This document shows positions 1 to 11,330 of a stretch of DNA of 64,000 nt, piece after piece; the stretch's first letter is position 1; the number at the start of each line of letters is the position of its first letter. The stretch is from Holothuria scabra (Eukaryota > Echinodermata > Holothuroidea > Aspidochirotida > Holothuriidae). The stretch covers positions 17,051,450-17,115,449 of the forward strand of contig CM074187.1 of NCBI GenBank assembly GCA_037179385.1, read 5' to 3'. The position numbers were made by a program, and so were the translations under genes. The notes beneath the pieces are model-generated. The model was not told where the DNA came from, did no database searches, and saw only the letters and a list, made by a program, of their open reading frames with translations.

Positions 1-145
1 GAGATTGGGCCGGATGGCCACGAAACCGGCCAGATGTGTTGACCATACGTCAATGGAAAGATCATGCTGAGTTATTTTCTTAAAACAAGTTAACAAATCA
101 TCTAAACGTTTGTTAGGGACCTTCAGCGGCTTATGTTTTTAGGAG

Positions 146-320
146 CCTATGCCCACTGTTCAAAAAGAAAGTTCCTGACTTGCAAACAACAGCGCTGATC
201 CTAATCCCTATCCCTAACCCTAACAAAGAATTTAGTCGATACAACCAGGGAGCTGTTACAGCTCCCTGATACAACACAAGACAGCAGCCCATCAAGAAAT
301 TCTTCGTACACAGTGCCCGT
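146..320. repeat. Degenerate MITE with telomere-like CCCTAACCCTAAC core
   Basis: The ends (GCCCACTGTTCAAAAAGAAA and CACAGTGCCCG) are decayed versions of the GATGCGCACTGTTTAACAAG inverted repeat seen intact at 15391. The middle holds CCCTATCCCTAACCCTAAC. At 246-268 there is a perfect hairpin, CAGGGAGCTGT-T-ACAGCTCCCTG. Confidence 0.5.
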
Positions 321-652
321 CAGCTGGGTGCAATCGAATCTCTCGAACCACTTAGAATTCTACTAAACGCAACAACATTCAAGCAGGTACTCTGTCTACC
401 ATTACAGAATTAATTCAATTCAATGGAATTCTCAAGCAATAATAAGATAGCACAATGGTCGTGTAGTATTGGAGGAATTGTTTGTAGAACCGATACGAAT
501 TTGGGCATTTGTTATATCTTCTTCCAACTTGCACCAACGTTGAAGTTGAGTCAGCTACATTTTTGCAAGCTTTGATTTGTAACACTTTAATCTGATAAAC
601 GTTGTATATCTCGTGATCACGTATCAGTGATTAACTTAAGTATAATTGTCAC

Positions 653-918
653 GGTAGGGGCTTCTCATATGACGTCATGATACTCTTGGCCATCGAAATC
701 CTAAGCTAAAGCTTAGGATTTCTGTGCTCCTGGCCATCCTGGCTTCCATGTTGGAATACATGTAACTATGCAGTAGACCACCCGCTTGCTCGATGAATGT
801 GTACACTGCGCACATCCCACACTGCACACTGTGCAGCGCGTTCAGCACAAAACCACTTGTATTTACATGATTGTCCTCCAGCTTGGCCGATCTGATACGT
901 AATTGCAAACCCTCATAT
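653..918. mobile_element. MITE with GACGTCA-containing inverted ends (copy 1)
   Basis: The left end GGGGCTTCTCATATGACGTC matches, on the other strand, the right end TACGTAATTGCAAACCCTC. The same family, better preserved, lies at 4951-6763. The interior carries CACTGTGCAG-type dyads shared by both copies. Confidence 0.5.
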
Positions 919-1244
919 TCTGTTTAACATTTATTTCTGTAAGCTAAGCTCAAGCAAAATTAAATAATTAGATTTAGGTCTTACAACACATGGCCTACCA
1001 TGGGAAATTAAAATTGACCAAAAAAAAAAAAATTAAGGAGACACATGTGAGACTATGTCTAAATTCCAATGGAAGTAATATAGGTTAAGTGTGATAGGAA
1101 CTGAAAGTTGTATAGATTAGTATACATTTACAGCAAAAATAATGTATTCGGTTTGATGGATGGTGTTGTATGTTTTAATGGTTTCACATATATCGTGAGA
1201 AATTGAATTTGGATGTCATTTATAATACAAATTCTAGAACTTTA

Positions 1245-1568
1245 AAGTATCAGTATAATAATAATAATGGTTGGATTTATATAGCGCCTTATATGTATGT
1301 TCAACATCTCAAAGCGCTTCACAATCATTACCCCTTGTCACTGGTAACTCGTCAAACACACACTACGAAAGTGCACATCCCTTGCTGTTCGTACCTGGCA
1401 CAATGCCACTTCATCGTGTCCCCTGGGGGACTTCCCATAGGAGCAGCCACATACAGCGCCTGGATGGAGAGAAGCAATCGAGATAAAGCATCTTGCTCAA
1501 GGACACAACATAATGACCCAGCAATCCTTAGATCACAAGTCCAATACCTTAACCAATAGGCCACCACG
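1245..1568 (-). mobile_element. tRNA-derived SINE-like repeat
   Basis: Read on the minus strand it begins GTGGCCTATTGGTTAAGGTA, like a tRNA A box. It continues with a degraded B box, then TGTGTCCTTGAGCAAGATGC, a segment typical of metazoan SINEs. It ends in an (ATT)n tail, seen on the plus strand as TATAATAATAATAATGG. Confidence 0.55.
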
Positions 1569-2639
1569 CATTATAAACTACTCTAGTAAACTGCCCTTGT
1601 ACATTAAAGGGGGAATGCAGTCACTCAGACCTGAAGTACACTGCATGTCATATTTCATGATTCTTGAGATTCATGTGACAATGTTTCCTCTTCTCAAATG
1701 TGAAAGTTACTAGGAGTCAGTGCTCGGTTTACAAGTCAAATATTATGAAGATGTTTGAAGGAAAATAAGATCAACATTATCACTCTTCAAAACAGGTCTG
1801 TTACCAGAGGGAAAAGGGAAAAACGTTAATAAGTTATTGTTTTCCAACAAATATCATTACTATATATATTTATAAATCTTGAGGTATATTATAAGTTTAT
1901 AAATCTTGAGGTAATCATTACATGTCTACATGAAAATGAATTTTCTCCCTCTCCGTCGTCCCCGGGGACATATTTTTTACGGTGCGATAATTCATTCATG
2001 GTCTGTGAAAAAACTAAAATTTAAACCTTATGGAAACAACTGGTTTGATCAGGCAAAACAATGACTCCGGAAGCACAAGAAAGACATGCTCAAGAAATTG
2101 TCTCCGATATAGTAATATCTTTGTCCGAAGAAGCCTGCATGATCAGAGAAACTTGTTCGAGTCTCTCTTCCTAAATAATTTGCCCGAGAAACTAGCCGTG
2201 TCTTTTAAGTCTGAGTTTAAAAGAAGGGTTTAAGGTCATATCAAGTTTTCACATATAGAGGGACACTTTCTCTGAGCATTTTGGTGAAATTTGCATTGAA
2301 ATCCGATGTGTGGTTCGCAGGATATGAGCAAGTAAAGTTGTCACGTTTCAAGCAAACGGTGGGCTTGAGGCAAGCACATGTGACATCATATCCCCACATT
2401 GGTGCACAGTCTTTTGTTTTTCTTTGAACTATACAGCCTATTGTCTCCTCAACAGTCCCATATTATAAAAATGTGATTCATAGGCGGCGGAAGATGTTTT
2501 TTATTGGGGGGCCACAAGTTTTCGACAGCTGACATAATGGTCCGGTTTTGCGCGAAGCACAAAACCCAATCGGTCTGGGGTCCACGGGGGGCGCCTACGG
2601 GCCCGTGGTGAGGTTCAGTGGACAAAGCCCTGGTAGCTG

Positions 2640-4931
2640 GGGTCCATTGGGGGCTGGATACTTTTGTAGAGGATGGCTGGAGTTTACTATCTAAGCGCAG
2701 CGCCACCACCGGTTGGCGCGGAGCGTACAAGGAAAATTTTGGATTTGAAAACCTCCCAGATGGCTGGAAATGGCATTTGCAAAGTTTATTTGTCTCTAAT
2801 TCTGGTAAGAAAAATTTTTGATTTTTCTAAGATTAAAACACCCTTTTCAGATACTGATTAGCTCAGTTCATTACTCCACTGAACTATGTATCCTAAGATC
2901 GCAAATCCGGAATCCTGCTGAATGTTGTTGCTAGCAGCTGTTCCAGTGCACTCCTGAGTAACGTATTTGCACTCCTGAGTAAGGTAAATACCTTACTCAG
3001 GAGTGCGGGAGCATTTCAGTTTTGGGCAGAAGATTTTTGCCCGAAAAATGTAATCGCTGCCTGTAGGACAGTCAAAGCGGAGTGCCACCACTGGTTGGCG
3101 CGGAGCGTCGAGAAAATTTGAAAATTCGTGCCTCTCAGACAGTCAAAAATGACATTTCCCAGGCTTTTAAAGGAGATCCAAGCAGTCGCTTTTTCAAGTT
3201 TCAATTGCAGATAAACGAATGTTCGTTTCAAACTGAAATTCAGCCAGAAAGACTAAGCGGAGCGCCACCATTGTTTGGCGACCTCTCAGACAGCTTAAAA
3301 ATGGCATTTCTCTGGCTTATATGGGGATCTAAGCAGTCGCTGTTTTGAGTTTCTTTTTGTAAAAAATGATCACTTGAAACTTAAATTCTGCTATGAAGCG
3401 GTCTAAGTGGAGCACCACCATAAGTTGGGGCGAAGCGTACTGGAAATTTTGAAAAATCTGATGACCACTTCAGACAGTCAAAAATATCATTTCCTTTGCT
3501 TATAGGGGGCCTTAAAAGTCGCTAATTCGAGGGTCTGTTTGCACAAAATTGTTCACTTGAAACTAAAATGCTGCTAGGAAGACTATATGCGCGGATCTTC
3601 ACCACTGGTTGGCTCGACGCGAACAGAAAATTTTGAAAAATCGTACCCCTGAGACAGTCGAAAATGACATTTCACAGGCTTATAGGGGGATCTAAGCAGT
3701 CGCTATTTGATCAGAAAATTACCAGATAAAATGTATCACTACCAATCGATGAATCCCGCATATTTTGGGGGGAAACTACAAACCGGAATTGAAAACATGC
3801 TAATGAATTTTACCCTGTTGCGACTCTTGGCTAAATTCAATATATATTGAAAAATTGTGTGCCCGAACTTCCGACTATATATGATTTTACTTTTGAAAAA
3901 AAAATAGGCCTATGGGGATCTTAGCAGTCGCTATTTTGATCAGAAGAATCAGATAAAATGTACCACTACCATTGGATGAAATGAAGTAGATGATTTTTCT
4001 TCTATTAGTAACACTTATTGACAGAATTGTCACGTCACAGGGTGTGTTGAAATGAATTTTCAAGCAGACTTACGGGAAGACATTCTCACCCTGCATCATT
4101 AATGTATCGAAAAAAATTACCCGATTCTCATAACAATTGCCCGTATTTGGCTCTAGAGCAGGATAGATGGCAAACTTTTGGGCACCTGAACACCCTCCTG
4201 TACATCCGTTGAATCAATTTGGCAATTGAAAACGTCCCAGAATTTTTTTAACCTTTGCCCGAATATTTGACCATTTCATTTTTTCACATTCTACCCAAAT
4301 GTGTCGCAGGTCTTTTTCATTTTCCATGAAAATTGTACTTTAAATATAGCGTCTTCTGTTTTTCGGCAAAGATTTGAAGCTATTAAAATAATCGGCCATT
4401 TCGGGTATTGTGTTACACAAGATTTACAAACAGTCTCAAGAATAACTGTTTCTTTTAAGCCACAAGTTTCCCAAATGTGTCGCGATATTTTTATCTCTTA
4501 ACTTTTCGTAACTATATTACCCTTACTATGATACTTTTTCGTTTTCGGGCAAATGCTTGAAAGAATTTGCATATTCGACAATATCGGGCATTGTGTTGTG
4601 ATTATCTTTGAAGTAACGGTCATAGCTTTTGAGTTAATAGACCCAAATATTCCTCCCCCCCCACAAAAAGGATGATTTTGACTTGTGCATCCCCAGGAAT
4701 TAAAAAAAATCCCTACATGAGGTAGAATCATGCCAGATGCTAGGAGCACACTTTAATCCACACCAAGGTAACCAGTTTTAGCCACTCCAAATCTGTTAAA
4801 AAATTATCCATCCTGAAATCCGACGAGTAAAATGTCAAGAGATTCCGAAGATGTGAAGCTTGTCGCAGTCTACCTGAATTTATTCCAAAATTCAGAGTGG
4901 GCACAATTGCAGAATACCCTGCAACTGTTTG
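2640..4931. mobile_element. Large non-autonomous element with degenerate internal array (copy 1)
   Basis: It is collinear with 59018-61375: both share the start GGATACTTTTGTAG, the tail CACTTTAATCCACACCAAGG, and the ending at TTTATTCCAAAATTC. Inside lie several degenerate ~150-190-bp units at about 2696, 3077, 3255, 3405 and 3595. Each is built on GCGGAGCGCCACCA-n-TTGGCGCGGAGCGTAC followed by GACAGTCAAAAATGACATTT. No intact ORF is present. The true left end is uncertain; 2481-2495 (CATAGGCGGCGGAAG) may belong to another element. Confidence 0.6.
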
Positions 4932-4950
4932 AGGGGCGAAAATAAACTCT

Positions 4951-6763
4951 CCTATAGAGGCTTTGCAATTGCGTCACGGCAGTGGCGTAGCCACGGGGGG
5001 CCTGAGGGGCCTAGGCCCCCCAGATTTTTTGCGTACTGATAAAGTAATTGAAAAAAAATAAAATGTTTGAACGGAAATAAACTTTGAAGTATATCCTTCA
5101 AAACAGTAAATAAATAAAATGTGTAAAAATTAAAAAGAAAAACATGGATGAATGTGTGTAAAACACATTTTGTGCGCACGTATGAAATCAAGTAATAACT
5201 TCACAATGCCTACTTTCACTAAATTAGATACCTTTTGTGATCTGCACTGTCGTTTATTGCATTTCACTTCGAAGATGAAACGAAAGTCTCGACGACAAAC
5301 TTTAATGTGACTTTGTTAGGTTAAGACCCTTTCTGCCTTTCGGATTGCTGATTGATTTACTGAAAATAAGGCAATCATACACTGGAGCCCATTCTTACAC
5401 GACCATTCCTACACTTTATCATACCCAAAATATGCCGTAAGCAGGTGAGGTAAGGTACTGCCTTCGGACAGTTCTTCCCTTCCATCCTTAACAAGTAGGC
5501 CAATGTCGTGCCTCACTCCTGCCCATGACAAGTGCCACTGTAGGACGATTTTTTCGACAAGTCCTCTTTTTATTAGTTGGCACTAGCGTCCGGGGGATTT
5601 GTAAAATGTCCAAAAGGTCCGGATTTCATGTGTTTCCCACATGATCCGTACTTCTGTTTGCGGTTCAATTATTCTGAGAGATTTATTCGTAGTATTTTAA
5701 TTTTGACTATGTAATGTACCGATGAACAAATACTGCACCATTTTGCAAATTGTTTCTTTGGCAGTATGTATGTCTCTTGTAAAATCTCTACAAACTCTAA
5801 AAATATTTTGATATTTTTCATGCTTCCCAAAAAGGGAAAATCCTAAAACTTAGGCCTGTACTCAGTTCAAAGTTTTGCCAAACATAGCACCATTTTGCAT
5901 CTAGAAAGAAAGTTTCTCAGAGGGGGACACAACTACTTTTGGTTTTCCTGTTAAAGGGTAAGGTACTGCCTAAGGTAAGCTGAAATCCATTCAAATATTG
6001 GCGCATTTGCGGCTGGGTACATCAAGTTTAAAACACGTGGGAAGTGCCGTTTCCGGCCATCTGGAGGGGTTTTAAAGCCCAAAATTTTCTTGTACGCTCG
6101 GCGCCAACTGATGGTGGCGCTCCGCTTAGATTCAAATATTGCCGCATTTGCGATCTACGTCCTTCTGATATTTTCAATTTTTCCCAAGGGGAAGGGAGAT
6201 ACCGGTTCCCTTTAGTCTCATCCCCCAGGCCACAGATCAGAAGTGCCCAGTTTCGGGGGCCCTAAAAAGTGTATGTATTACCATTTTTCATAGATTGATT
6301 TTTTATTCAAATTATTTGAGAAGTCGCAGACATGAGATTCGTATTTCAAGGCTGGATACATCCAGCTTAAAATACCTGGGAAGTGCCGTTTCCGGCCATC
6401 TGGAGGGGTTTTAAAGTCCAAAATTTTCTTGTACGCTCCGCGCCAACTGATGGTGGCGCTCCGCTTAGATAGTCTTGCCGTGTCTGACCCTCGGAGATAC
6501 CAGGCCCCCCACTTGTTACCTAGGCCCCCCAAAAAATCGCATCCTGGCTACGCCACTGCGTCACGGAACCGCCATACTGGAGGACATTCATGCCAAACAC
6601 ACGTGGCTGTGTGCCGAACGCACTGCACAGTGTGCAATGTGATATGCACAGTGTGTACAAATTCAAAGAGCAAGCGCGTCCAGTGTGGTTTACTACGTAG
6701 TTAAATGTACTCCAGCATGGCCGCCGGAGAGTATTATGACGTCATGTGAAAAGCCTCTATAGG
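4951..6763. mobile_element. MITE (copy 2) split by a hAT-like insertion
   Basis: The ends CCTATAGAGGCTTTGCAATT and AAAAGCCTCTATAGG are inverted repeats. Its flanks resume immediately outside the 4980-6558 insert, and the sequence just beyond the insert (CCATACTGGAGGACATTCATG) matches the 653-918 copy. Confidence 0.6.
4980..6558. mobile_element. hAT-like non-autonomous DNA transposon with 8-bp target duplication
   Basis: Terminal inverted repeats are CAGTGGCGTAGCCACG and CCTGGCTACGCCACTG. They are flanked by a perfect 8-bp duplication, CGTCACGG, at 4972-4979 and 6559-6566. GGGGGGCCTAGGCCCCCC-type sequence follows inside both ends. Two copies of the GCTCCGCGCCAACTGATGG hairpin module lie near the right end (about 6090 and 6440). 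No transposase ORF is present. The 8-bp duplication and CAGTGG termini indicate the hAT superfamily. Confidence 0.8.
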
Positions 6764-9700
6764 TAATCGTTAATGTGGGGGTGCAGGGGGAGAAGCCCCA
6801 GGAAGCTTTGTGACTTTTGCACTTTGAAAAGTAATATTTGAGCCAAAGAATAGCCGAAATGTAATAAAAGCAACTTTGCTTAATTACTTTTGAAAAATTT
6901 ATTTTGGGACATTCAGTTATTAGGGGGGGGGACATGCCCCCCATAATTGGGGGCAGGCCCCCTGCCCCGCCCCCGCTTCCGCCGCCTATGCTGATTGCAT
7001 AAGTGGCATGACAACTTTTAAAACTTTGCAATCCCCTTAGGGAGGTCCTATTCCTGTTAAAGTCAAGGCCAATACAACATTCTGGAAAACAAAGGGTAAT
7101 AAAGCATTCCTTGTCAACTGGTCAATGTGAGATGGTGATATAATCTCTGCTGCCGGCAATTTCACTTTGGAACACAAATCCTTTTACTTTATTTGTTGAT
7201 ATCTTGAGAAATACATGTCCGATTTGAATGGGAATTTCACCACACTGAGTTAGATTTAGTTTTCACAATTATTTGCTTAAACTTCCCTTTAAGAGATGCA
7301 GGACCGATCCGGAGTCGCGTTCTTATGATTAATGTTGACGCTGTAATCGAAAATCATTTTTCACATGTCAAGTTTTTTGCACTAGGATCTAAATTTAAGT
7401 AATTTGATGGAATATCAGTTCAATTCTACTAAGATAAGCAAATGAGGTTAAGCCTTTTTGTATCCAACTTAAGTGAACAGGGTGACATCTCCTGACTATG
7501 GTGACCAATGTTTTCTTTCCACTGTGTTTTCATTCAGTCTGGTGTGTTGAACTTGAAGTTAAAAGGCATAGGAGTCTCTATGACCTGAAAATATTTTAAA
7601 CGTTTTAAAAGGTCTCGCCTTGAAAGTTTTCCAAATTCCTAAAACTTTCTTGCATTCATATTCCCATAACAGGAAATTTTGGTGGAATAGATTGGTTGAA
7701 AAAATTAAGAAAACGCACGGTTTAAGCAGAAATTCTAAAACTTGGCAAGCTAACGATTGCAGAAATAAATAACCAAATCACTCCTTCACAAAGAACATAA
7801 TCCATACAATTATATGGCAACAAGCAAGAAACAAATTCCTTGGTAAACAATGCGTCTAAAATTGGTTACGATTGATAAAGATTGCAGATCCTTTTTTGAA
7901 TGAAAGGGAAAATACTTTGGACGTTTTGAACCTCCAAGCCGACTTTTTCTTTTGACCAGTGTGTTCCGAAACAAATTTCCATGGAAGTTGTTGATACCAT
8001 CGGGTGGGGTAGCTTAGGGACAAAGTGGGCTTAAGGACCGGAACTGTCATTTCTCATGAGCCCATGTTCTTGGCTTTCAGTAGAAAGCTGTTTGGTACAA
8101 AATCATGTGATTACTTTGTTGCAAAATCACGGGGACTGGTGCTCAGTAGCTCTGAACAAGAGTACATACGTCGTTTGGTGAGAAATCAAAGAAGCTGTAA
8201 GACCCATGGGGGAGGGAGAGGGGGGGAGGTAAACAGAATGCAGATGAACCCACGGTTGGTCTAGATTCTGTAACGAGGAGAAATGCAGTCTCGTAGCTAG
8301 GCTTTAACCAGGGGGGGGGGGGGAGAAGAACCTTGAAACTCAATGAGCATTACTGCTTTAGGAAACGGATCGATATTTGGCTGTTTGGGACGCGCGAATT
8401 GCGACAAAAAGTTTGCTTTTCTCTCTGAAAATAAGCACCTTGTATTGAAGAATAATTTGGATCCCTCCATAGGTTTCTTGTAAGTAGATTCGGAAATTTG
8501 AAAATCATTAAAGAATCTGCACTTACATTTGCAAAATCCGAGATTGCAGATAGTTGGGGTTTATGTTATCCTTGTCCCACGGATTGAGTATCTCAGACAG
8601 AATTTAGAAATTTTCCGAACCTTTGCTTAGCTTTTAAATAAGGAGATATTGGGGGAATTGGGGAAAAATTTGCATTTTAGGAAAGATAATTTTCGAAAGT
8701 GGCACTGCAGTTGACCGGTGTCACCTGAAGATCAGAGGGCACATAGGCCTATGGCAAATTCGAGGTAGAAACCAGGAACTTGTCAAGAAGGGGCCCGGAG
8801 GGGGGAGGGAAGGCGGAGCCAATAAACATGCTCATAGCGCTCAACGGTGCCTTGGGTTGGCACGGATCGCAACAAATTTTGGCCTCAAAGCCTCCCAGAT
8901 CGCTGGAAATGACCTTCCCACTTCCCAGACCCTCTTAGGACTACCGCATACAAATAGGGGAAACATTAGCATGTTGTTAAAAATATTGAAACCTTAAACA
9001 ATATTGAAAATACGCCCAAGTGGTGGGCCAGTTCTTCCGTCTTGGCTATCAGCCTCGTCAAATTTCCGAACTTTTCATTTATGAGAACCGGGACAATTTT
9101 CTTCTCTCCCGTTATAGCTTCGTCACTAGGACAGTGTACTGAAAGCTGCCATTGTGAAATTAACCCCCTGTGGTCTGGGGGTTGTAGAATATGCCCAAGG
9201 AATTCCCCGCCTATCGTAAGAGCCTCCTAAGGGGAAATCAAACTTGCACTTGAACCATACTTGAAAATTAATTTAAACTTGAAATTTTTTATCCGGTTGA
9301 CTGACACTACATAACACATTCGTGTTGGTGTGTCGTTAAATCTTATCTAACTGCGTTGCAATCTGCCTCACCGATATTTACTGAAAGGAACTTTAGATAC
9401 ATAAACGCGGGTCTGTTGCCCATCTCGGACTCTCGCGTAAGTCTTATACCAGATAACCCGTGATAGTAATCATATCCTGTACTTCGTCTCAGCTGTGGCA
9501 AATAAAATTTTTCTCCGCAGAATATTAGGTCTTTCTAAATGCAAAATCGCCTCATACGAGACTTCTGTTTCATCAACAGGGACCAACGACCATAGCCAAG
9601 GAAAGCCGAAGTGATGTCTTGTTCCACGACCAGGGGCCGCACAGAGAATTTTGAAGTGTGTGGGGAGAGGGGGCTAATCACCAAAGCGGTCCAACATGTT

Positions 9701-10389
9701 TAACGATATAACATTGATGTAAGACGGCCCAAAATGGCTGCGACAGAAGGAGTGGGGGAGGGGGAACCCCTCTCCATCTTCGCGGTCTCTGACGACTTAC
9801 ATATAAGGAATTTCAGCTATGACGGTGGAACTGCCGCCGCTCGTTCTCTCAGTTATGGAGTGTTTGTTGTGCAAATTGAAAAGAATAGATTTTAGAATGC
9901 TTTGACACTGTACGTCATAGGTGGGATTACGGGGGGAGGGGGCATGGGGGGCACTTGCCCTCCAACTTTTTTTCCAGAACTTAGTTTTTTTTACGCCTCA
10001 GTCTGGTTGCTTTTGCTACAAAAATACAAACTGGAACTGACAGAGCTACGCGAGTGATACTTAATCAAGTTGTATAATGTTTAAACCGGTCATATACTGC
10101 ATTGGAAACTAAATAAAAACAATATTCTTCCAATGTCTCAACGCTGTTATTTTTTCGACACGCTTCGCGTCCACCCGTTTTAAATATGTCAGGATTCAGG
10201 GTTACTTCTTGTTGAACACCTCTCCGATTGTCACTGAAACTTATGACCAGTGCCCGGGCCGTACACAGGTCTAACGTTACTAGTGAAAGGGGGAGGCAGG
10301 TAGGTGGTCTTCTTCTGGTCCCCTTCTCTGACCAAGTGACCAAGCTTTCTGAAAGGACGATGATCTTATTTTCCCTAATCTGGAGCTCC
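6764..10389. other. No gene seen; repeat fragments and G-rich tracts
   Basis: Fragments of several elements are visible: a GC-rich transposon end at 6920-6990 (CTTCCGCCGCCTATG), G tracts near 8213 and 8312, and a GCGCTCAACGGTG..TTGGCACGG relic near 8850. Open frames are short and lack splice or domain signals. Confidence 0.5.
9164..9345 (+). repeat. Dispersed repeat ending ACACATTCGTGTTGGTGTGT (copy 1)
   Basis: It shares GGGGGTTGTAGAATATGCCC, GAATTCCCCGCCT and the terminal ACACATTCGTGTTGGTGTGT-CGTTAAAT with 51120-51269 and, inverted, 25322-25505. It is probably the 3' part of a SINE or LINE. Confidence 0.55.
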
Positions 10390-10940
10390 ACTCTTTTTCG
10401 GCTAAAGTGAAAAGGGGCCACCTTTTCTCTAATTTCCATTAATTTCTCTACTGAGATGTCTCAAAAGTCCATTTTTCGGCGTGTTCTGCCCGTGAAATCA
10501 CAGATAGGGATTCTATAAAAATCTCATGAAAAGGACTCTTTAGGAAACCAACGGTACTTTTTTGCTTAGTACAAATATCCTCAGGGGTCACCCTTATTCA
10601 GCTGTAGTGGAAAGGGACCACTCTTTGTCTATTTTTATTTCAAGTTCGCTATTGAGATGAAGTAAAAAATTGTTCGGTTCGCTCCGCCCGCCCATTTACA
10701 GGTAACGGCTCTGTGAAAGTCACCTGGAAAAGACTACATAGGAAACCAGGGTATGCCTATGCTTCAGTAAGAATGTCTTTTGGGGGCCACCGTTATTCAG
10801 CTAAGGCAAAAACTGGCCCATTCTTTCTCTAATTTTCTTTCAGTTTCATCACTGAGATGTCTTAAACGTTAAATTTTTCGGCGCGCTTCGCGCGCCCCAT
10901 CATAGACAAGGCCTGAATTCACATCACATGAAAACCCCCC
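10390..10940. repeat. Tandem ~200-bp repeat with GC-rich hairpins
   Basis: Three diverged units begin near 10398 (CGGCTAAAGTGAAAAGGGG), 10599 (CAGCTGTAGTGGAAAGGGA) and 10797. Each then has TTT..CTCTAATTT, GAGATGT-CT and a hairpin; the best is GGCGCGCTTCGCGCGCC near 10880. The ORF opposite this region is incidental. Confidence 0.6.
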
Positions 10941-11189
10941 TAGCTTTCTGAAAAGAAGATCTGGAGCACCAAGGAGGGAGCCTTTGGAGAACCTCAATTT
11001 GAAGTAATCCATTCTCCCTCCCCGCACCCTCTGCATTATCGATTCCGACCGACTTTAATCATACGGAGTAAGGTTATAATTGAAGAAAGTCAAATTGTGA
11101 TATTTGTGTTCTGTTAAGTGCCCATCTTATGTAATTTAAAGTTGAAGATAAAATGCATTATTTTAGGCCTACAATTTCGTACATACCCA

Positions 11190-11330
11190 GGAGCTTCCGG
11201 GGGCTAAGCCCCCTGGACCCCCACCGGGGCTTTGCCCCTGGATCCCATCATGTGCCCTAAGGCGGTCCCCTGGACCCCACGCCGGTAGGGGAGCGCTTCG
11301 CGCTCCCGCGGCGCCTTCGACGCCGTTTGG
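11190..11330. repeat. String of GC-rich hairpins, transposon end
   Basis: Successive small dyads are packed in 140 bases: GGGGGCTAAGCCCCC, GGGGCTTTGCCCC, GGAGCGCTTCGCGCTCC and GGCGCCTTCGACGCC. This texture is typical of the ends of non-autonomous DNA elements. Confidence 0.45.

Noticed and set aside
2850..2920. tRNA-like stretch TTAGCTCAGTTCATTACTCC..CCGGAATCC, repeated at 59212
   Set aside because: It resembles A and B boxes, but no cloverleaf closes and it is part of the repeated element, so it is not called a tRNA gene.
2481..6990. CATAGGCGGCGGAAG and CTTCCGCCGCCTATG as ends of one 4.5-kb element
   Set aside because: The termini match, but the flanks show no duplication and several independent elements lie between them. 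They are more likely ends of two different copies.
10065..10439. 124-codon minus-strand ORF
   Set aside because: It lies largely in the ~200-bp tandem repeat and adjoining sequence; the composition and lack of motifs suggest chance.
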